A DNA stretch of 64,000 nt from Sphingobium sp. CAP-1 (GCF_009720145.1 NZ_CP046253.1:496001-560000), one strand, 5' to 3'. Positions 17,295-25,310 are shown, numbered from the stretch's first letter. Notes: generated by a model not told the origin, from the letters alone. Numbers and translations: made by a program.

Positions 17295-18053
17295 ATGTAT
17301 ATCTCACCGCGACTCGGCAAATTCGTGAACAGCTGCGGAGAAGTGCAGGACGAATTCGCACTCAAGGAATTGCTGGCCGAGGTCACGCCCTCGCTCGGCT
17401 TCGATCAGTTCGCGCTTGTCAGCCATGTGGATCTTGTCGGGCCGCCTCGCGATGCGATGGTGATCACCAGCTATCATGAAGGCTGGATCGAACGGTCGCT
17501 CCTTCGAAACTATTATGCGGATGACCCGGTCCATGCCGCCAGCACGAAGACGGTCACGGCTTTCCTGTGGAGCGTGATCCCGGCCATGATCCGGATGACG
17601 AAGAGGCAGCAGCAAATTCTGGAAGAGGCAAAGCCCTTTGGCCTGCGAGAAGGCCTCACCATCCCGGTGCAAGCGCCCGGTGAATATAGGGGCACATGTT
17701 CGTTCGGCGGGAAGAATTCCGTGACCCTCGACGCCGATCTACGTGGCGCCGCCCAACTCGTCGGCATGTTCGCCTTTGAAGCGGCGCGGAGGCTTCAGCG
17801 CGCACGTTGGGCGCCGGGCACACAGGTCCCGGAAATTCCGACGCTCAGCCAGCGGGAGCTGGACTGCATAGCGCTTGTCGCCTGTGGGAAGGGCAATTCC
17901 GAGATTGGCGGCATCCTCAAAATCTCGCCCAACACCGTGCGGCAATATATCGACGAAGCCATGCGGAAATATGATGTCTACAAGCGCACCGAACTGGTCG
18001 TCCGCGCGCTGTTTGACGGCCAGATTTGCTATCGGGCGCTGAACATCGACTGA
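17295..18053 (+). CDS. luxR: LuxR-family quorum-sensing regulator
   Basis: Transcription factor that binds an acyl-homoserine lactone. The N-terminal two thirds form the autoinducer-binding domain (FDQFALVSHVD, HEGWIERSLLRNYYADDPV, GLREGLTIPV). The C-terminal helix-turn-helix is typical: LSQRELDCIALVACGKGNSE, IGGILKISPNTVRQYIDEAM. The ATG at 17295 has GAGGAG 7 nt upstream and gives 252 residues, the usual length. luxI follows on the same strand after a perfect hairpin, so the pair has separate transcripts or attenuated read-through. Binding-pocket residues fit an AHL receptor, but the ligand cannot be named. Confidence 0.92.
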   Translation: MYISPRLGKFVNSCGEVQDEFALKELLAEVTPSLGFDQFALVSHVDLVGPPRDAMVITSYHEGWIERSLLRNYYADDPVHAASTKTVTAFLWSVIPAMIRMTKRQQQILEEAKPFGLREGLTIPVQAPGEYRGTCSFGGKNSVTLDADLRGAAQLVGMFAFEAARRLQRARWAPGTQVPEIPTLSQRELDCIALVACGKGNSEIGGILKISPNTVRQYIDEAMRKYDVYKRTELVVRALFDGQICYRALNID

Positions 18054-18066
18054 TGACCCCGCTCAC

Positions 18067-18088
18067 GCCGCACGCCTCGGCGTGCGGC
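18067..18088 (+). terminator. Hairpin between luxR and luxI
   Basis: Perfect 10-bp stem GCCGCACGCC / GGCGTGCGGC with a TC loop, 14 nt after the luxR stop. A CTTTTT run lies about 35 nt later, too far for a classical terminator. Confidence 0.55.
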
Positions 18089-18191
18089 AGCATCGCGGCT
18101 GATCCTTCGCTCTGCCATCCCTCTTTTTAGAGGAATTGTTCGTCCCTCCCTGCTGCGCGACCCTCAAGGCGCAACAACACAGGGAGCCGAC

Positions 18192-18806
18192 ATGACGCAG
18201 GTCGTTCGAGGCGGAAGCCTTCAAGAAGACATTGTTCTTCGATCGATGTACGAGGCGCGAAAGCGCGTCTTCGTCGACCTTCTTGGCTGGGACGTCCCGG
18301 TCCTCGCCGGGCGGTACGAGATGGACCAGTTCGATGGCCCCTCGACCATCTATCTGATTGCCGCCGAACCGGATGGCACCCACCTCGGTTCAATGCGGCT
18401 GCTGCCGACGAGCGGCCCCTATCTTCTCGGCAACGTCTTCCCCGAACTTTGCGATCAGCCCATGCCCGCTACCGACAGCGTCTGGGAAATCTCGCGCTTC
18501 TGCCTGTCCCGCGATCTGCGAGCGGCCGAGCGCCGGCAGGTGCGCGACTATCTCGTCACCATGGCCGCCAGCTACGCGCTTACAAATGGCATCGAAGCCT
18601 ATTGCTGCGTCGCCGACATGCCCTGGTTCAGCCAGATCCTATCCTTCGGCTGGGAATGCCGCCCGCTTGGCCTGCCCCGGACGCTCGCCTGCGGGATGTT
18701 GGGCGCGATGCAGATCATCATCACGGAAGACACGCCCGCGTTGATGCAGGCCGCCGGCGTCTGGCGCCCCTCCCCCGTCCAATTCGCCGCGGCTGCCGCC
18801 GCATAG
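18192..18806 (+). CDS. luxI: LuxI-family acyl-homoserine-lactone synthase
   Basis: Makes an AHL signal from S-adenosylmethionine and acyl-ACP. In 204 residues all hallmark positions are kept: R24 and F27 in MYEARKRVFVDLLGW, W33, E43, D45 and D48 in YEMDQFDG, and R69 in GSMRLLP. ISRFCLS marks the later conserved region. AGGGAGCCGAC precedes the ATG. It lies 139 nt after luxR and 11 nt before phyH, forming a luxI-phyH operon. The C-terminal Ala-rich tail is ordinary. Enzyme activity is likely; acyl length is unknown. Confidence 0.93.
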   Translation: MTQVVRGGSLQEDIVLRSMYEARKRVFVDLLGWDVPVLAGRYEMDQFDGPSTIYLIAAEPDGTHLGSMRLLPTSGPYLLGNVFPELCDQPMPATDSVWEISRFCLSRDLRAAERRQVRDYLVTMAASYALTNGIEAYCCVADMPWFSQILSFGWECRPLGLPRTLACGMLGAMQIIITEDTPALMQAAGVWRPSPVQFAAAAAA

Positions 18807-18817
18807 GAGAAACGACC

Positions 18818-19717
18818 ATGGCACATTTACCCGACGTTCCATGTGCAGATTTTTACGCCGATCAGCTGCTCGCTCAAGGCTATTACATCATTCCTAAAGC
18901 CATCGCGTCTGACGAGGTCGAGGCGCTAACCAGCGATCTGGCAGAGGATTTCGACGCCACCCACCTCTCGTCAGGGCCATTTTATGGCAACGACACCAGG
19001 AGGTTTGGCAGCCTGCTCAGCCGGTCCGATCGGACCAAGGCGTTCGTCCAGCATCCGACGATCCTCGCCATCATGCAGAAGATACTTGGCCCCTGGTGCG
19101 ATCATTTCTCGCTGAACCTCACGCAGGCCATCGAGCTGATGCCCGGATCGATAGAACAGGTGCCGCATCGCGATCAGGATATGTGGCCATGCAGCCGGTT
19201 CGTGGATTCAGCGCTTCAGGTCGAATTTCTCGTCAATGTGATGTGGCCATTCACGCCCTATACGAAGGAAAATGGCGCGACCCAGGTATGGCCGGGCAGC
19301 CATCGGCGGCTGGACGAGATGCTGATAGACCCAACGCAAGCGATCGTCGCCGAAATGGAGCCCGGCTCGGCGCTCCTGTTCCTTGGATCGACCCTCCATG
19401 CCGGCGGCGCCAACCGTTCGGCCCTGCCACGGCGCGGCATGATCATCAGCTACACGCTGGGTTGGCTCAAACCCTATGAGCTTCAGTGGCTGGCTTATCC
19501 GCCCGAGGTCGCCCGTACCTTCGACGCGGATCTGACCGATCTGCTGGGATACCGCATCCATCGTCCGAACCTCGGAAATTATGAAGGGCGATGCCCGTCT
19601 CATCTGCTTCGCGAAACGGAGAGAAAGTCCGGCGCGATCGACATGCTGGCGCCTGAGCACCACGCGCTGATCGAAACCTTTCGGGCGGGCGGATTGCCCG
19701 AACCCGTGACCGGCTGA
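18818..19717 (+). CDS. Phytanoyl-CoA dioxygenase (PhyH) family oxygenase
   Basis: A 299-residue Fe(II)/2-oxoglutarate-dependent oxygenase. Iron ligands are visible as HRDQDMW (His-X-Asp) and a distal His in STLHAGGANRS; the arginine that holds 2-oxoglutarate is probably the R of that segment or of RRGMIISYTLGW. AGGAGAAACGACC precedes the ATG, 11 nt after luxI, so it is co-transcribed with the AHL synthase. PhyH genes next to luxI recur in sphingomonads as I recall. It might modify the signal or make a linked metabolite; the substrate is not known. Confidence 0.88.
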   Translation: MAHLPDVPCADFYADQLLAQGYYIIPKAIASDEVEALTSDLAEDFDATHLSSGPFYGNDTRRFGSLLSRSDRTKAFVQHPTILAIMQKILGPWCDHFSLNLTQAIELMPGSIEQVPHRDQDMWPCSRFVDSALQVEFLVNVMWPFTPYTKENGATQVWPGSHRRLDEMLIDPTQAIVAEMEPGSALLFLGSTLHAGGANRSALPRRGMIISYTLGWLKPYELQWLAYPPEVARTFDADLTDLLGYRIHRPNLGNYEGRCPSHLLRETERKSGAIDMLAPEHHALIETFRAGGLPEPVTG

Positions 19718-19759
19718 TCGGACGAACACCATCATTCGCATGGATCGACAGGGGATGAA

Positions 19760-20182
19760 ATGCGAGACGACAAAAACCAGGAAGACGCCGCTACCGAGCG
19801 GCGTCGCCACCGCCTCGGCACATGTCGGGCACTGATCGAGGAGCGAAGGCTCGTCGAGAAAAATCTGGGCGCCCAGCTATGCGCCAATCCCAACTGGGAC
19901 ATGCTCCTCCACCTTTACCAGGCCGAACTGGAAGGCTTCGCTGTCTACCAGTCCGCGCTTTGCACCGTCGCCAACATTCCTTCTTCCAGCGCCCATCGCT
20001 GGACCGCCAAGCTTGCCGTGCGGAAGATATTGACGCGCCGTCTCGACCCGCGCGACAAGCGCAGGATAACGGTCAGGCTTGCACCGCCTATCAGGGAGGC
20101 GCTGGATCACATCATGGACGGTGCATCCATCGCAGCGACCGAATTTGTCCGTCGTTGCGCCAGCGATCCAGATGGCATATGA
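19760..20182 (+). CDS. Winged-helix (MarR-like) regulator
   Basis: 140 residues, with AGGGGATGAA before the ATG. The central region resembles a winged helix: TVANIPSSSAHRWTAKLAV (recognition helix) then ILTRRLDPRDKRRITVRLAPP, where DPRDKRR is the wing seen in MarR-family and similar regulators. The N-terminal 45 residues are charged helix. It lies 42 nt after phyH on the same strand and may regulate this cluster. MarR proteins usually have dimerisation helices at both ends; here the C-terminus is short, so the family label is tentative. Confidence 0.65.
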   Translation: MRDDKNQEDAATERRRHRLGTCRALIEERRLVEKNLGAQLCANPNWDMLLHLYQAELEGFAVYQSALCTVANIPSSSAHRWTAKLAVRKILTRRLDPRDKRRITVRLAPPIREALDHIMDGASIAATEFVRRCASDPDGI

Positions 20183-20213
20183 TGCGTGATGCTCAATGCT
20201 TGAGGATGATGCG

Positions 20214-20438
20214 ATGCGGACGACCCTGGTGATCGATGATGATGTGATGGCGGCGGCGCGCGCGATCGCCGATCATCAGCACAGCTCGATTGGCCGTGTC
20301 CTCTCGGATCTGGCCCGCAAGGCGCTGCATGCGCCGGAAGCGGCTCGCACGCGCAACGGCATCAGCTTACTTCCGACCAAGCCGGGTGTGGTAGTGACGC
20401 AGGACATCGTCAATGCCCTTCGCGATGAGGCGCCATGA
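20214..20438 (+). CDS. vapB: Antitoxin of a VapBC-type system
   Basis: 74 residues: a short ribbon-helix-helix-like start (MRTTLVIDDDVMAAARAIAD) and a C-terminal toxin-binding tail (TRNGISLLPTKPGVVVTQDI). The ATG at 20214 is preferred over 20196 because it starts the conserved strand. It overlaps the toxin gene by 4 nt (ATGA), typical for toxin-antitoxin pairs. It represses its own operon and neutralises the PIN toxin by family analogy. Confidence 0.82.
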   Translation: MRTTLVIDDDVMAAARAIADHQHSSIGRVLSDLARKALHAPEAARTRNGISLLPTKPGVVVTQDIVNALRDEAP

Positions 20439-20872
20439 CCTATCTTCTTGACGTCAATGTCCTGGTCGCGCTGATCGACCCCAATCATGTCGGGCATGAG
20501 GCGGCGCATCACTGGTTCGAGACGGAAGGCGGCAAGGCCTGGGCGACCTGCCCCATCACCGAGAATGGCGTGATCCGGATCGTCGGCAATGTCCGCTACC
20601 CTTCGACACCCGGCTCGCCGGCTGAGGTCGCGTCGATCATGGCGCAAATGTGCAAGCTTCCGGGTCACCGCTTCTGGGCCGAGGATATCAGCCTGCTGTC
20701 TGCCGAGCATGTCGACGCCAGCCATATCCTCACTTCCGCGCAGGTGACCGACACCTATCTCCTCGCCCTGGCCGTCGCCAATAAGGGCAAGCTTGCGACT
20801 TTCGACCGGCGGCTCACCCCAAAGGGGGTGACCGGCGGCAAGGACGCGATCCACCTCATCGGAAATCATTGA
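20435..20872 (+). CDS. vapC: PIN-domain ribonuclease toxin VapC
   Basis: 145 residues of PIN fold. Acidic active-site positions: D6 in LLDVNVLVALID, E43 in TENGVIRIV, and D and D in QVTDTYLLALA and TFDRRLTP. VapC toxins cleave tRNA or rRNA when the antitoxin is lost. It overlaps vapB by 4 nt and its stop overlaps the next start as TGATG, so the nucleotidyltransferase-HEPN gene may be expressed with it. Length is normal. Confidence 0.88.
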   Translation: MTYLLDVNVLVALIDPNHVGHEAAHHWFETEGGKAWATCPITENGVIRIVGNVRYPSTPGSPAEVASIMAQMCKLPGHRFWAEDISLLSAEHVDASHILTSAQVTDTYLLALAVANKGKLATFDRRLTPKGVTGGKDAIHLIGNH

Positions 20873-21792
20873 TGCGTACCGATCTCGACCACCTTCCTGC
20901 GGCCAAGCAGCGCGAGCTTGAAGAGGTCGTCCGCATTCTGTTCGCCGAATTCCGTGAAGCGACCGAGAATGCGGCCGGCCGCAAGAAATCGGCTCGCATC
21001 CTCAAGATCATCCTGTTCGGATCATACGCCAGGGGCGACTGGGTCGACGCGCCCTTCGACGCCAACCAGTATAAGTCCGACATGGATATCCTCGTCATCG
21101 TCAACCAGAAGGAACTGGCTGACGTGGCGGCCTACTGGTCAGTGGCCGAGCAGCGGCTGATCGACGCCTATCTCATCGAGAAGCGCATTAACACGCCGGT
21201 GCATTTTATCGTCCATTCGCTCCAGCAGGTGAACCAGGGCCTAAGCCACGGCCGGGTCTTCTTCATGGAGATCGCTGAACAGGGCATCGCCCTCTATGAG
21301 GCAGACGATCGCGAACTCGCGAAGCCCAAACCCAAGACGCCGTCAGAGGCAGCGGCTGCTGCACAAGAATATTTCGACGAGTATTTCCCCGATGCCATGC
21401 GGCGCTTTGAAGGGGCGAAGTTTCACATTGAAAAGGGCCACACCAAGCAAGCGGCGTTCGACCTGCACCAGACAGCCGAGGGGCTATATCAAGCGATTCT
21501 GCTGACGCTCACATTTTATACCCCTTACGATCACAACATCGCCTTTCTGCGGCTTCAGGCTGAAGGCCGCGACGCGACGTTGTTTGATATATGGCCCCGT
21601 GGATCGCGCAAGGAGCGCGCGATGTTCCAAAAGCTCAAGGATGCCTACGTGAAGGCTCGCTATTCCAAGCATTATCACATCGACCTGGAAGAGCTCAATT
21701 GGCTGGCAGAACGGGTCGAAGCGCTGGGACGGGCGACACATACCATATGCACTGCCCACATAGCGAAGCTTGCAGAAAAGGCTCGCCACTGA
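20872..21792 (+). CDS. Nucleotidyltransferase-HEPN fusion protein
   Basis: 306 residues that join the two halves of the MNT-HEPN toxin-antitoxin type. Residues about 45-90 are a minimal nucleotidyltransferase: IILFGSYARGDW (GSxxRG) and YKSDMDILVI (acidic pair). The C-terminal 120 residues form a HEPN domain (FDEYFPDAMRRFEGAKFHIE, AAFDLHQTAEGLYQAILLT). HEPN domains often act as RNases with an RX4-6H motif; I do not see a clean one here (ARYSKHYH is the nearest match). The ATG at 20872 overlaps the vapC stop; a TTG at 20869 is unlikely. Confidence 0.85.
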   Translation: MRTDLDHLPAAKQRELEEVVRILFAEFREATENAAGRKKSARILKIILFGSYARGDWVDAPFDANQYKSDMDILVIVNQKELADVAAYWSVAEQRLIDAYLIEKRINTPVHFIVHSLQQVNQGLSHGRVFFMEIAEQGIALYEADDRELAKPKPKTPSEAAAAAQEYFDEYFPDAMRRFEGAKFHIEKGHTKQAAFDLHQTAEGLYQAILLTLTFYTPYDHNIAFLRLQAEGRDATLFDIWPRGSRKERAMFQKLKDAYVKARYSKHYHIDLEELNWLAERVEALGRATHTICTAHIAKLAEKARH

Positions 21793-21846
21793 CTGCCTGA
21801 GCCGTCAATTCAAACGGCAGCCGCATGTCTTACAGTGGGACTTTCC

Positions 21847-21867
21847 GGGCTGTCCGCTTCGGAGCGG
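21847..21867. repeat. Palindromic repeat, copy 1
   Basis: GGGCTGTCCG followed by CTTCGGAGCGG, matching copy 2 at 20 of 21 positions. The core is CCGCTTCGGAGCGG. Confidence 0.65.
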
Positions 21868-21994
21868 TCCATCCAAATAAGCTGCCATTCGCGGACGCAA
21901 CTGGTGAGCGTTTTCGAGGGCCAGTGCGCCGGGACTTTGTGTTCCGTCCACTTTAGAGCACCGCCAGAGCGATAGCTGGCGCCCGAACCATTCT

Positions 21995-22015
21995 GGGCTG
22001 TCCGCTCCGGAGCGG
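21995..22015. repeat. Palindromic repeat, copy 2
   Basis: GGGCTGTCCG followed by CTCCGGAGCGG. Its core CCGCTCCGGAGCGG is a perfect 14-bp palindrome; copy 1 begins 148 nt upstream. Confidence 0.65.
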
Positions 22016-22088
22016 CTAGGCTAAAAATAGCAGACATTCTAGGCGCAGGAAGCTGATGTCGGCTGCGTTGACATAGAGTAGGTCAAAC

Positions 22089-22514
22089 TTAGAGGTCGTC
22101 CTCTTCCTCACTCGCGTCCTCATCATCCGCTTCCCACTCCGCGACCCGTTCGGCGGTGATCCAAAGATGTTTTCGATCGTAACCGATCTTCACATAGCGA
22201 AGATACCGCTTTTTGAACGCATCAAGCGCCGGATTGTACTGCACCATCGTCAACAGCGCATCGCTCACTTGTGGCAGGTCAGCATCCTCGAGCCGTTCGA
22301 GATACTTGCCTTCCGGTTCGTCCTTCAGGATCACCAGCAGATCGTCGAGCACTTTATTGATCACTTTGACCTTGCTCGAACTCATCGTGGCGTCGGGCTT
22401 CTTCTTCGACAGCTCGCGAATTTCGTTCAGTACCGCTGAGAAGGCACCCGTCGCAGAGGCATAGATCGCGACCGCCGCTTCTGTCGTCACATGTTCGAAT
22501 TCGGAATCGCTCAT
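22089..22514 (-). CDS. Small protein of unknown function, last gene of the nuclease operon (paralogue A)
   Basis: 141 residues, acidic C-terminus (ADDEDASEEEDDL). The middle is similar to the preceding gene product (22511-22897): KVKVINKVLDDLLVIL against KLKLINKVL, and a SDALLTMVQY / SDVTMVLAQY segment with the same spacing. The ATG at 22514 overlaps the previous stop as ATGA. No catalytic motif is seen. The tandem paralogues suggest a hetero-oligomer or a duplicated subunit of the operon's complex. Confidence 0.68.
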   Translation of the reverse strand: MSDSEFEHVTTEAAVAIYASATGAFSAVLNEIRELSKKKPDATMSSSKVKVINKVLDDLLVILKDEPEGKYLERLEDADLPQVSDALLTMVQYNPALDAFKKRYLRYVKIGYDRKHLWITAERVAEWEADDEDASEEEDDL

Positions 22515-22897
22515 TTCCTGGTGACCTTCTTTGGGGCCCCGGCGGGGATGTCGGTCATGCCGCCGCCGATGACGTAAACCCATTTGTTGTCGTAAATTTC
22601 GGTGACAAAATTCGCGCGATAGCGTTCAGCTTCCTCGAGATATTGTGCCAGAACCATCGTCACATCGCTGGTCGAGGGTACATCGTCGGCATCGAACTGG
22701 TCGAAATCGTCGAAGGGCCGATGTGATGGACCCAGAACCGTGTTTGCAGCCGTCAGAACCTTGTTAATCAGCTTGAGCTTGAACGCGTTGACCCCGTCAT
22801 TGGCAGACTTGCGGGCGAGTAGACTGATCTCGTCATGGAGACCGCGCAGCTGGCCCATTAGCTTTTCGAACCGCTCCAGTTCGTCCCGATCCCTCAC
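22511..22897 (-). CDS. Small protein of unknown function (paralogue B)
   Basis: 128 residues, helical, with FKLKLINKVLTAANTVLG in common with its downstream neighbour and a Phe/Asp-rich loop (PFDDFDQFDADDVP). It begins 9 nt after the end of the 460-residue gene and overlaps the last gene by 4 nt, so the three are translated together. The family is not recognised. Confidence 0.68.
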   Translation of the reverse strand: MRDRDELERFEKLMGQLRGLHDEISLLARKSANDGVNAFKLKLINKVLTAANTVLGPSHRPFDDFDQFDADDVPSTSDVTMVLAQYLEEAERYRANFVTEIYDNKWVYVIGGGMTDIPAGAPKKVTRK

Positions 22898-22906
22898 ATT
22901 CTTCTC

Positions 22907-24289
22907 CTACGGACAGCTTCGCCGGAACTCGGCGTATTTCTTGACGATGACATCGAGCGGGTCGCGCTGCTTGCTGTCAAACACCTCGACCATCTGTTCA
23001 AGATCGGCATCGGTCAGCGTGATGATCGCCTTGCGCTGGCCCGACCACAGATCGACGATCCGCTGGTTGATCGCCCGCTTGGGCGGATGCCGCGTCACGA
23101 ACACCCCGAACTTGCCCAACTCATCGGCGAGATAGCGGTTAAGCTGATCAACATGGATGCGCTCGAGCTCAGCGACATTCTTCAGTTCGAACGTGATCTG
23201 GCGCGACCCGTAGTCGGCATAGACTTCCTTCAAGAACGGCGCGCGCTGTGTGTTGTAAAATATGAGGTCGCGGATGCTGACCCCGCTGTCGGTGCGGGCC
23301 TGAGCCTGCGCGAAGTCGAGATTGGGATAGAACAAAGACGGCAGCAATTGCCCCACCGCAGCCTCATATTTGAGGTCGGCGCCATCGGTCTTGCCGGTCG
23401 GTAGCTTCCTGATCTGCGCGACCTTTCCGCGCGCCGACCGCACCGGGATCTGCGCGAACAACGGATCATTGGCGGCGTCGGCGAAGGCGCGCTCCTTGGC
23501 TTCGACATAGGCAGCGACGACCCCGTAGTTGTCGCGATTGTAGGTCAGCACCTCGACGCGGGTGAGCTCTTCGGCCGTGTGCGCGATGTCGTCCTGCGGA
23601 CAATGTTTCTCGTAGTAATCCTCATAGTTGATCCACGGCACGAACCGCAGCCACCGCTTGGGCACGAACAACAGTGGGCGACCATCGGTTGGGTCGACGG
23701 GCAGGTCAGTGGTGACGCTGGCGAACTGCCGGCTGCGGACATCCCACAAATTGGGAATGGTCTGGCTCTGCGTCGGAATACCGAGGCGAGTGCACTGATC
23801 AATCGTGAAATCTATCAGGAAGGACTTGAGGAAGCTGCACGCGAAATCGCTGATCCGGTCCTTTGAAATGCCTTCGACGAAGAATTGCAGCTCCTCGATA
23901 TGGCCAAGCCCGTGCGTCGCGTAGCGCGGAATACGGCGGAAGATGTCAAGGATCTCGCCCGCCTTGTCCCGGCCGATCCGCTTGCCCTTGCGCTTGGCCG
24001 ATGCTCCCAGGCCGACCTCGTCGCATTCAGAGGCTATAACCAGCAAGTCGATCGCGGCATCGCGGCCGCCGCCCTGCGCCAGCTTTCCGACATGGTTGAC
24101 TGCTGCCATCAGCATCTCGTGCAGCGAATTGTCCTGCATTGAAGGCGAGCGCCACATCAGGAAGGGATCGACGTAGAGCGGGATATCCTCGTCGAAGAAC
24201 GGGATCGCGAAATCGACGTCCTCCTGCGCGAGGGTGATGCCGTGATAGTCCGTGAGACGCGGCCGGATGAGGAGCGTGTCGAGCATCAT
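22907..24289 (-). CDS. Putative PD-(D/E)XK-like nuclease of an unassigned operon
   Basis: 460 residues of no family I can name. In the C-terminal third, FLKEVYADYGSRQITFELKN gives a D-X8-ELK arrangement that fits the active site of PD-(D/E)XK nucleases (D, then E-X-K). The N-terminal part (ITLAQEDVDFAIPFFDEDIP, YVDPFLMW) has no known motif. It overlaps the PIN gene by 4 nt (ATGA) upstream and is 9 nt from the next gene. The operon setting suggests a nucleic-acid-targeting defence or stress module. The nuclease reading rests on one motif and needs structure prediction. Confidence 0.6.
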   Translation of the reverse strand: MMLDTLLIRPRLTDYHGITLAQEDVDFAIPFFDEDIPLYVDPFLMWRSPSMQDNSLHEMLMAAVNHVGKLAQGGGRDAAIDLLVIASECDEVGLGASAKRKGKRIGRDKAGEILDIFRRIPRYATHGLGHIEELQFFVEGISKDRISDFACSFLKSFLIDFTIDQCTRLGIPTQSQTIPNLWDVRSRQFASVTTDLPVDPTDGRPLLFVPKRWLRFVPWINYEDYYEKHCPQDDIAHTAEELTRVEVLTYNRDNYGVVAAYVEAKERAFADAANDPLFAQIPVRSARGKVAQIRKLPTGKTDGADLKYEAAVGQLLPSLFYPNLDFAQAQARTDSGVSIRDLIFYNTQRAPFLKEVYADYGSRQITFELKNVAELERIHVDQLNRYLADELGKFGVFVTRHPPKRAINQRIVDLWSGQRKAIITLTDADLEQMVEVFDSKQRDPLDVIVKKYAEFRRSCP

Positions 24290-24864
24290 AGCAGGTCGAT
24301 GCTCTCCTTGAGCATCGAGGCCAGCTTGGGCAGGCCTTTGGCTTGGAGATCGAAGATGAATTCGCCGGGCGAAAAGGGTGGATTGCCATAGGCGCGGCGC
24401 ATGGTTCGCATCGCCCGGAATGCTTCGCCGGGATACAACTCGAACGTGCTCGATAGGAAATCGTCGGCGGTGACAGCGGTGATGCCAATGGGTTCGAGCG
24501 TGGCCTCCGGGAAATCCTTGAGATTTTCGGTGACGATATGCTCGGCGCCGGTGCGGATTGCGGTCGCCAGCACATGTCGGTCATCGGCATCGGGCAGATC
24601 GAGGCTGGCGATCAGCGTGTCGCCGCCAGTCACGCAGCTCTCCGGGAACGCGCGCTCCATCGCTTTGATCTGCGCGTCGATACTGGTTTCCAGTTCAGGC
24701 CGGCGGGCAAGTAGGCTGCGCCGCCATTCATCGAGGATCGCCGGCGACCAGCGCGCGCGGAACAGCCCTGCCTCAGCGAACCTGAGCAGGGCGTCCCGCA
24801 TCCGATAGGGGTAGAGGACATTGGCGTCGAGAACGACGACGAACCGGTCCGATACGCTTCTCAA
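24286..24864 (-). CDS. PIN-domain (PIN_3 type) ribonuclease, probable toxin
   Basis: 192 residues. Active-site acids are seen in VVVLDANVLYPYRMRDALLR (first Asp), ILDEWRRSLL (Glu), DLPDADDRHVLATAIR (Asp pair) and ENLKDFP. The C-terminal about 60 residues extend beyond a plain PIN domain. The ATG overlaps the upstream excisionase-type gene by 4 nt; PIN_3 toxins paired with such helix-turn-helix antitoxins are common in Proteobacteria. Its stop overlaps the start of the 460-residue gene, which ties the toxin pair to the rest of the operon. Confidence 0.83.
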   Translation of the reverse strand: MRSVSDRFVVVLDANVLYPYRMRDALLRFAEAGLFRARWSPAILDEWRRSLLARRPELETSIDAQIKAMERAFPESCVTGGDTLIASLDLPDADDRHVLATAIRTGAEHIVTENLKDFPEATLEPIGITAVTADDFLSSTFELYPGEAFRAMRTMRRAYGNPPFSPGEFIFDLQAKGLPKLASMLKESIDLL

Positions 24865-25310
24865 TCCGAGTCGAACTCCTGGCCAAGCCGCTGGAGCTCA
24901 TCGAGCGCCGCGGCGCGTTCCGCATCGCGGACGTTGCGGAACGCCAGCAGGTCGCAGGCCCGTACCCGACGGTGCGAGCCGACCTTGTGGAACGCGATCT
25001 TGCCCTCCTCAAGCATCGACACCAGAAACGGACGCGATACGTTGAGCAGGTCGGCAGCCTCCTTGGTCGTCAGCTCCGCGCCATACGGCACGAACGTCAC
25101 CATCTCGCCGCGCGCGACATGCGTCAGCACATCGAGCACCAGCTGGCCGAGCGCAGGCGGCAGCTCGACCTCGGTCACATCGCCGTTCCGGCTGACACTG
25201 AACGGCAAACCCTGCGGGGTCAACGCCGTCGCCAGCGCACGCGCCGCCTCAGACGCCTGCCGGACTTCATTCTCAGTTGGCGGCCGTTCAGAGAGAGCCT
25301 GCTCACTCAT
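24861..25310 (-). CDS. Excisionase-type helix-turn-helix antitoxin / regulator
   Basis: 149 residues. The C-terminal half is an excisionase-family DNA-binding domain: LTTKEAADLLNVSRPFLVSM then LEEGKIAFHKVGSHRRVRAC. The N-terminal half is an unrecognised helical domain. It is the first gene of a five-gene operon running leftwards to 22089 and overlaps the PIN gene by 4 nt. The likely role is autorepression and neutralising the PIN nuclease. The upstream sequence (25311-25400) is AT-rich for this window and probably holds the promoter. Confidence 0.82.
   Translation of the reverse strand: MSEQALSERPPTENEVRQASEAARALATALTPQGLPFSVSRNGDVTEVELPPALGQLVLDVLTHVARGEMVTFVPYGAELTTKEAADLLNVSRPFLVSMLEEGKIAFHKVGSHRRVRACDLLAFRNVRDAERAAALDELQRLGQEFDSD

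Larger units (their letters stand above)
21793..22088. other. Convergent intergenic region with a duplicated palindromic sequence
   Basis: About 300 nt without a gene between convergent units. It carries two near-identical 21-nt copies (21847-21867 and 21995-22015, one base different) built on the palindrome CCGCTCCGGAGCGG. Confidence 0.6.
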
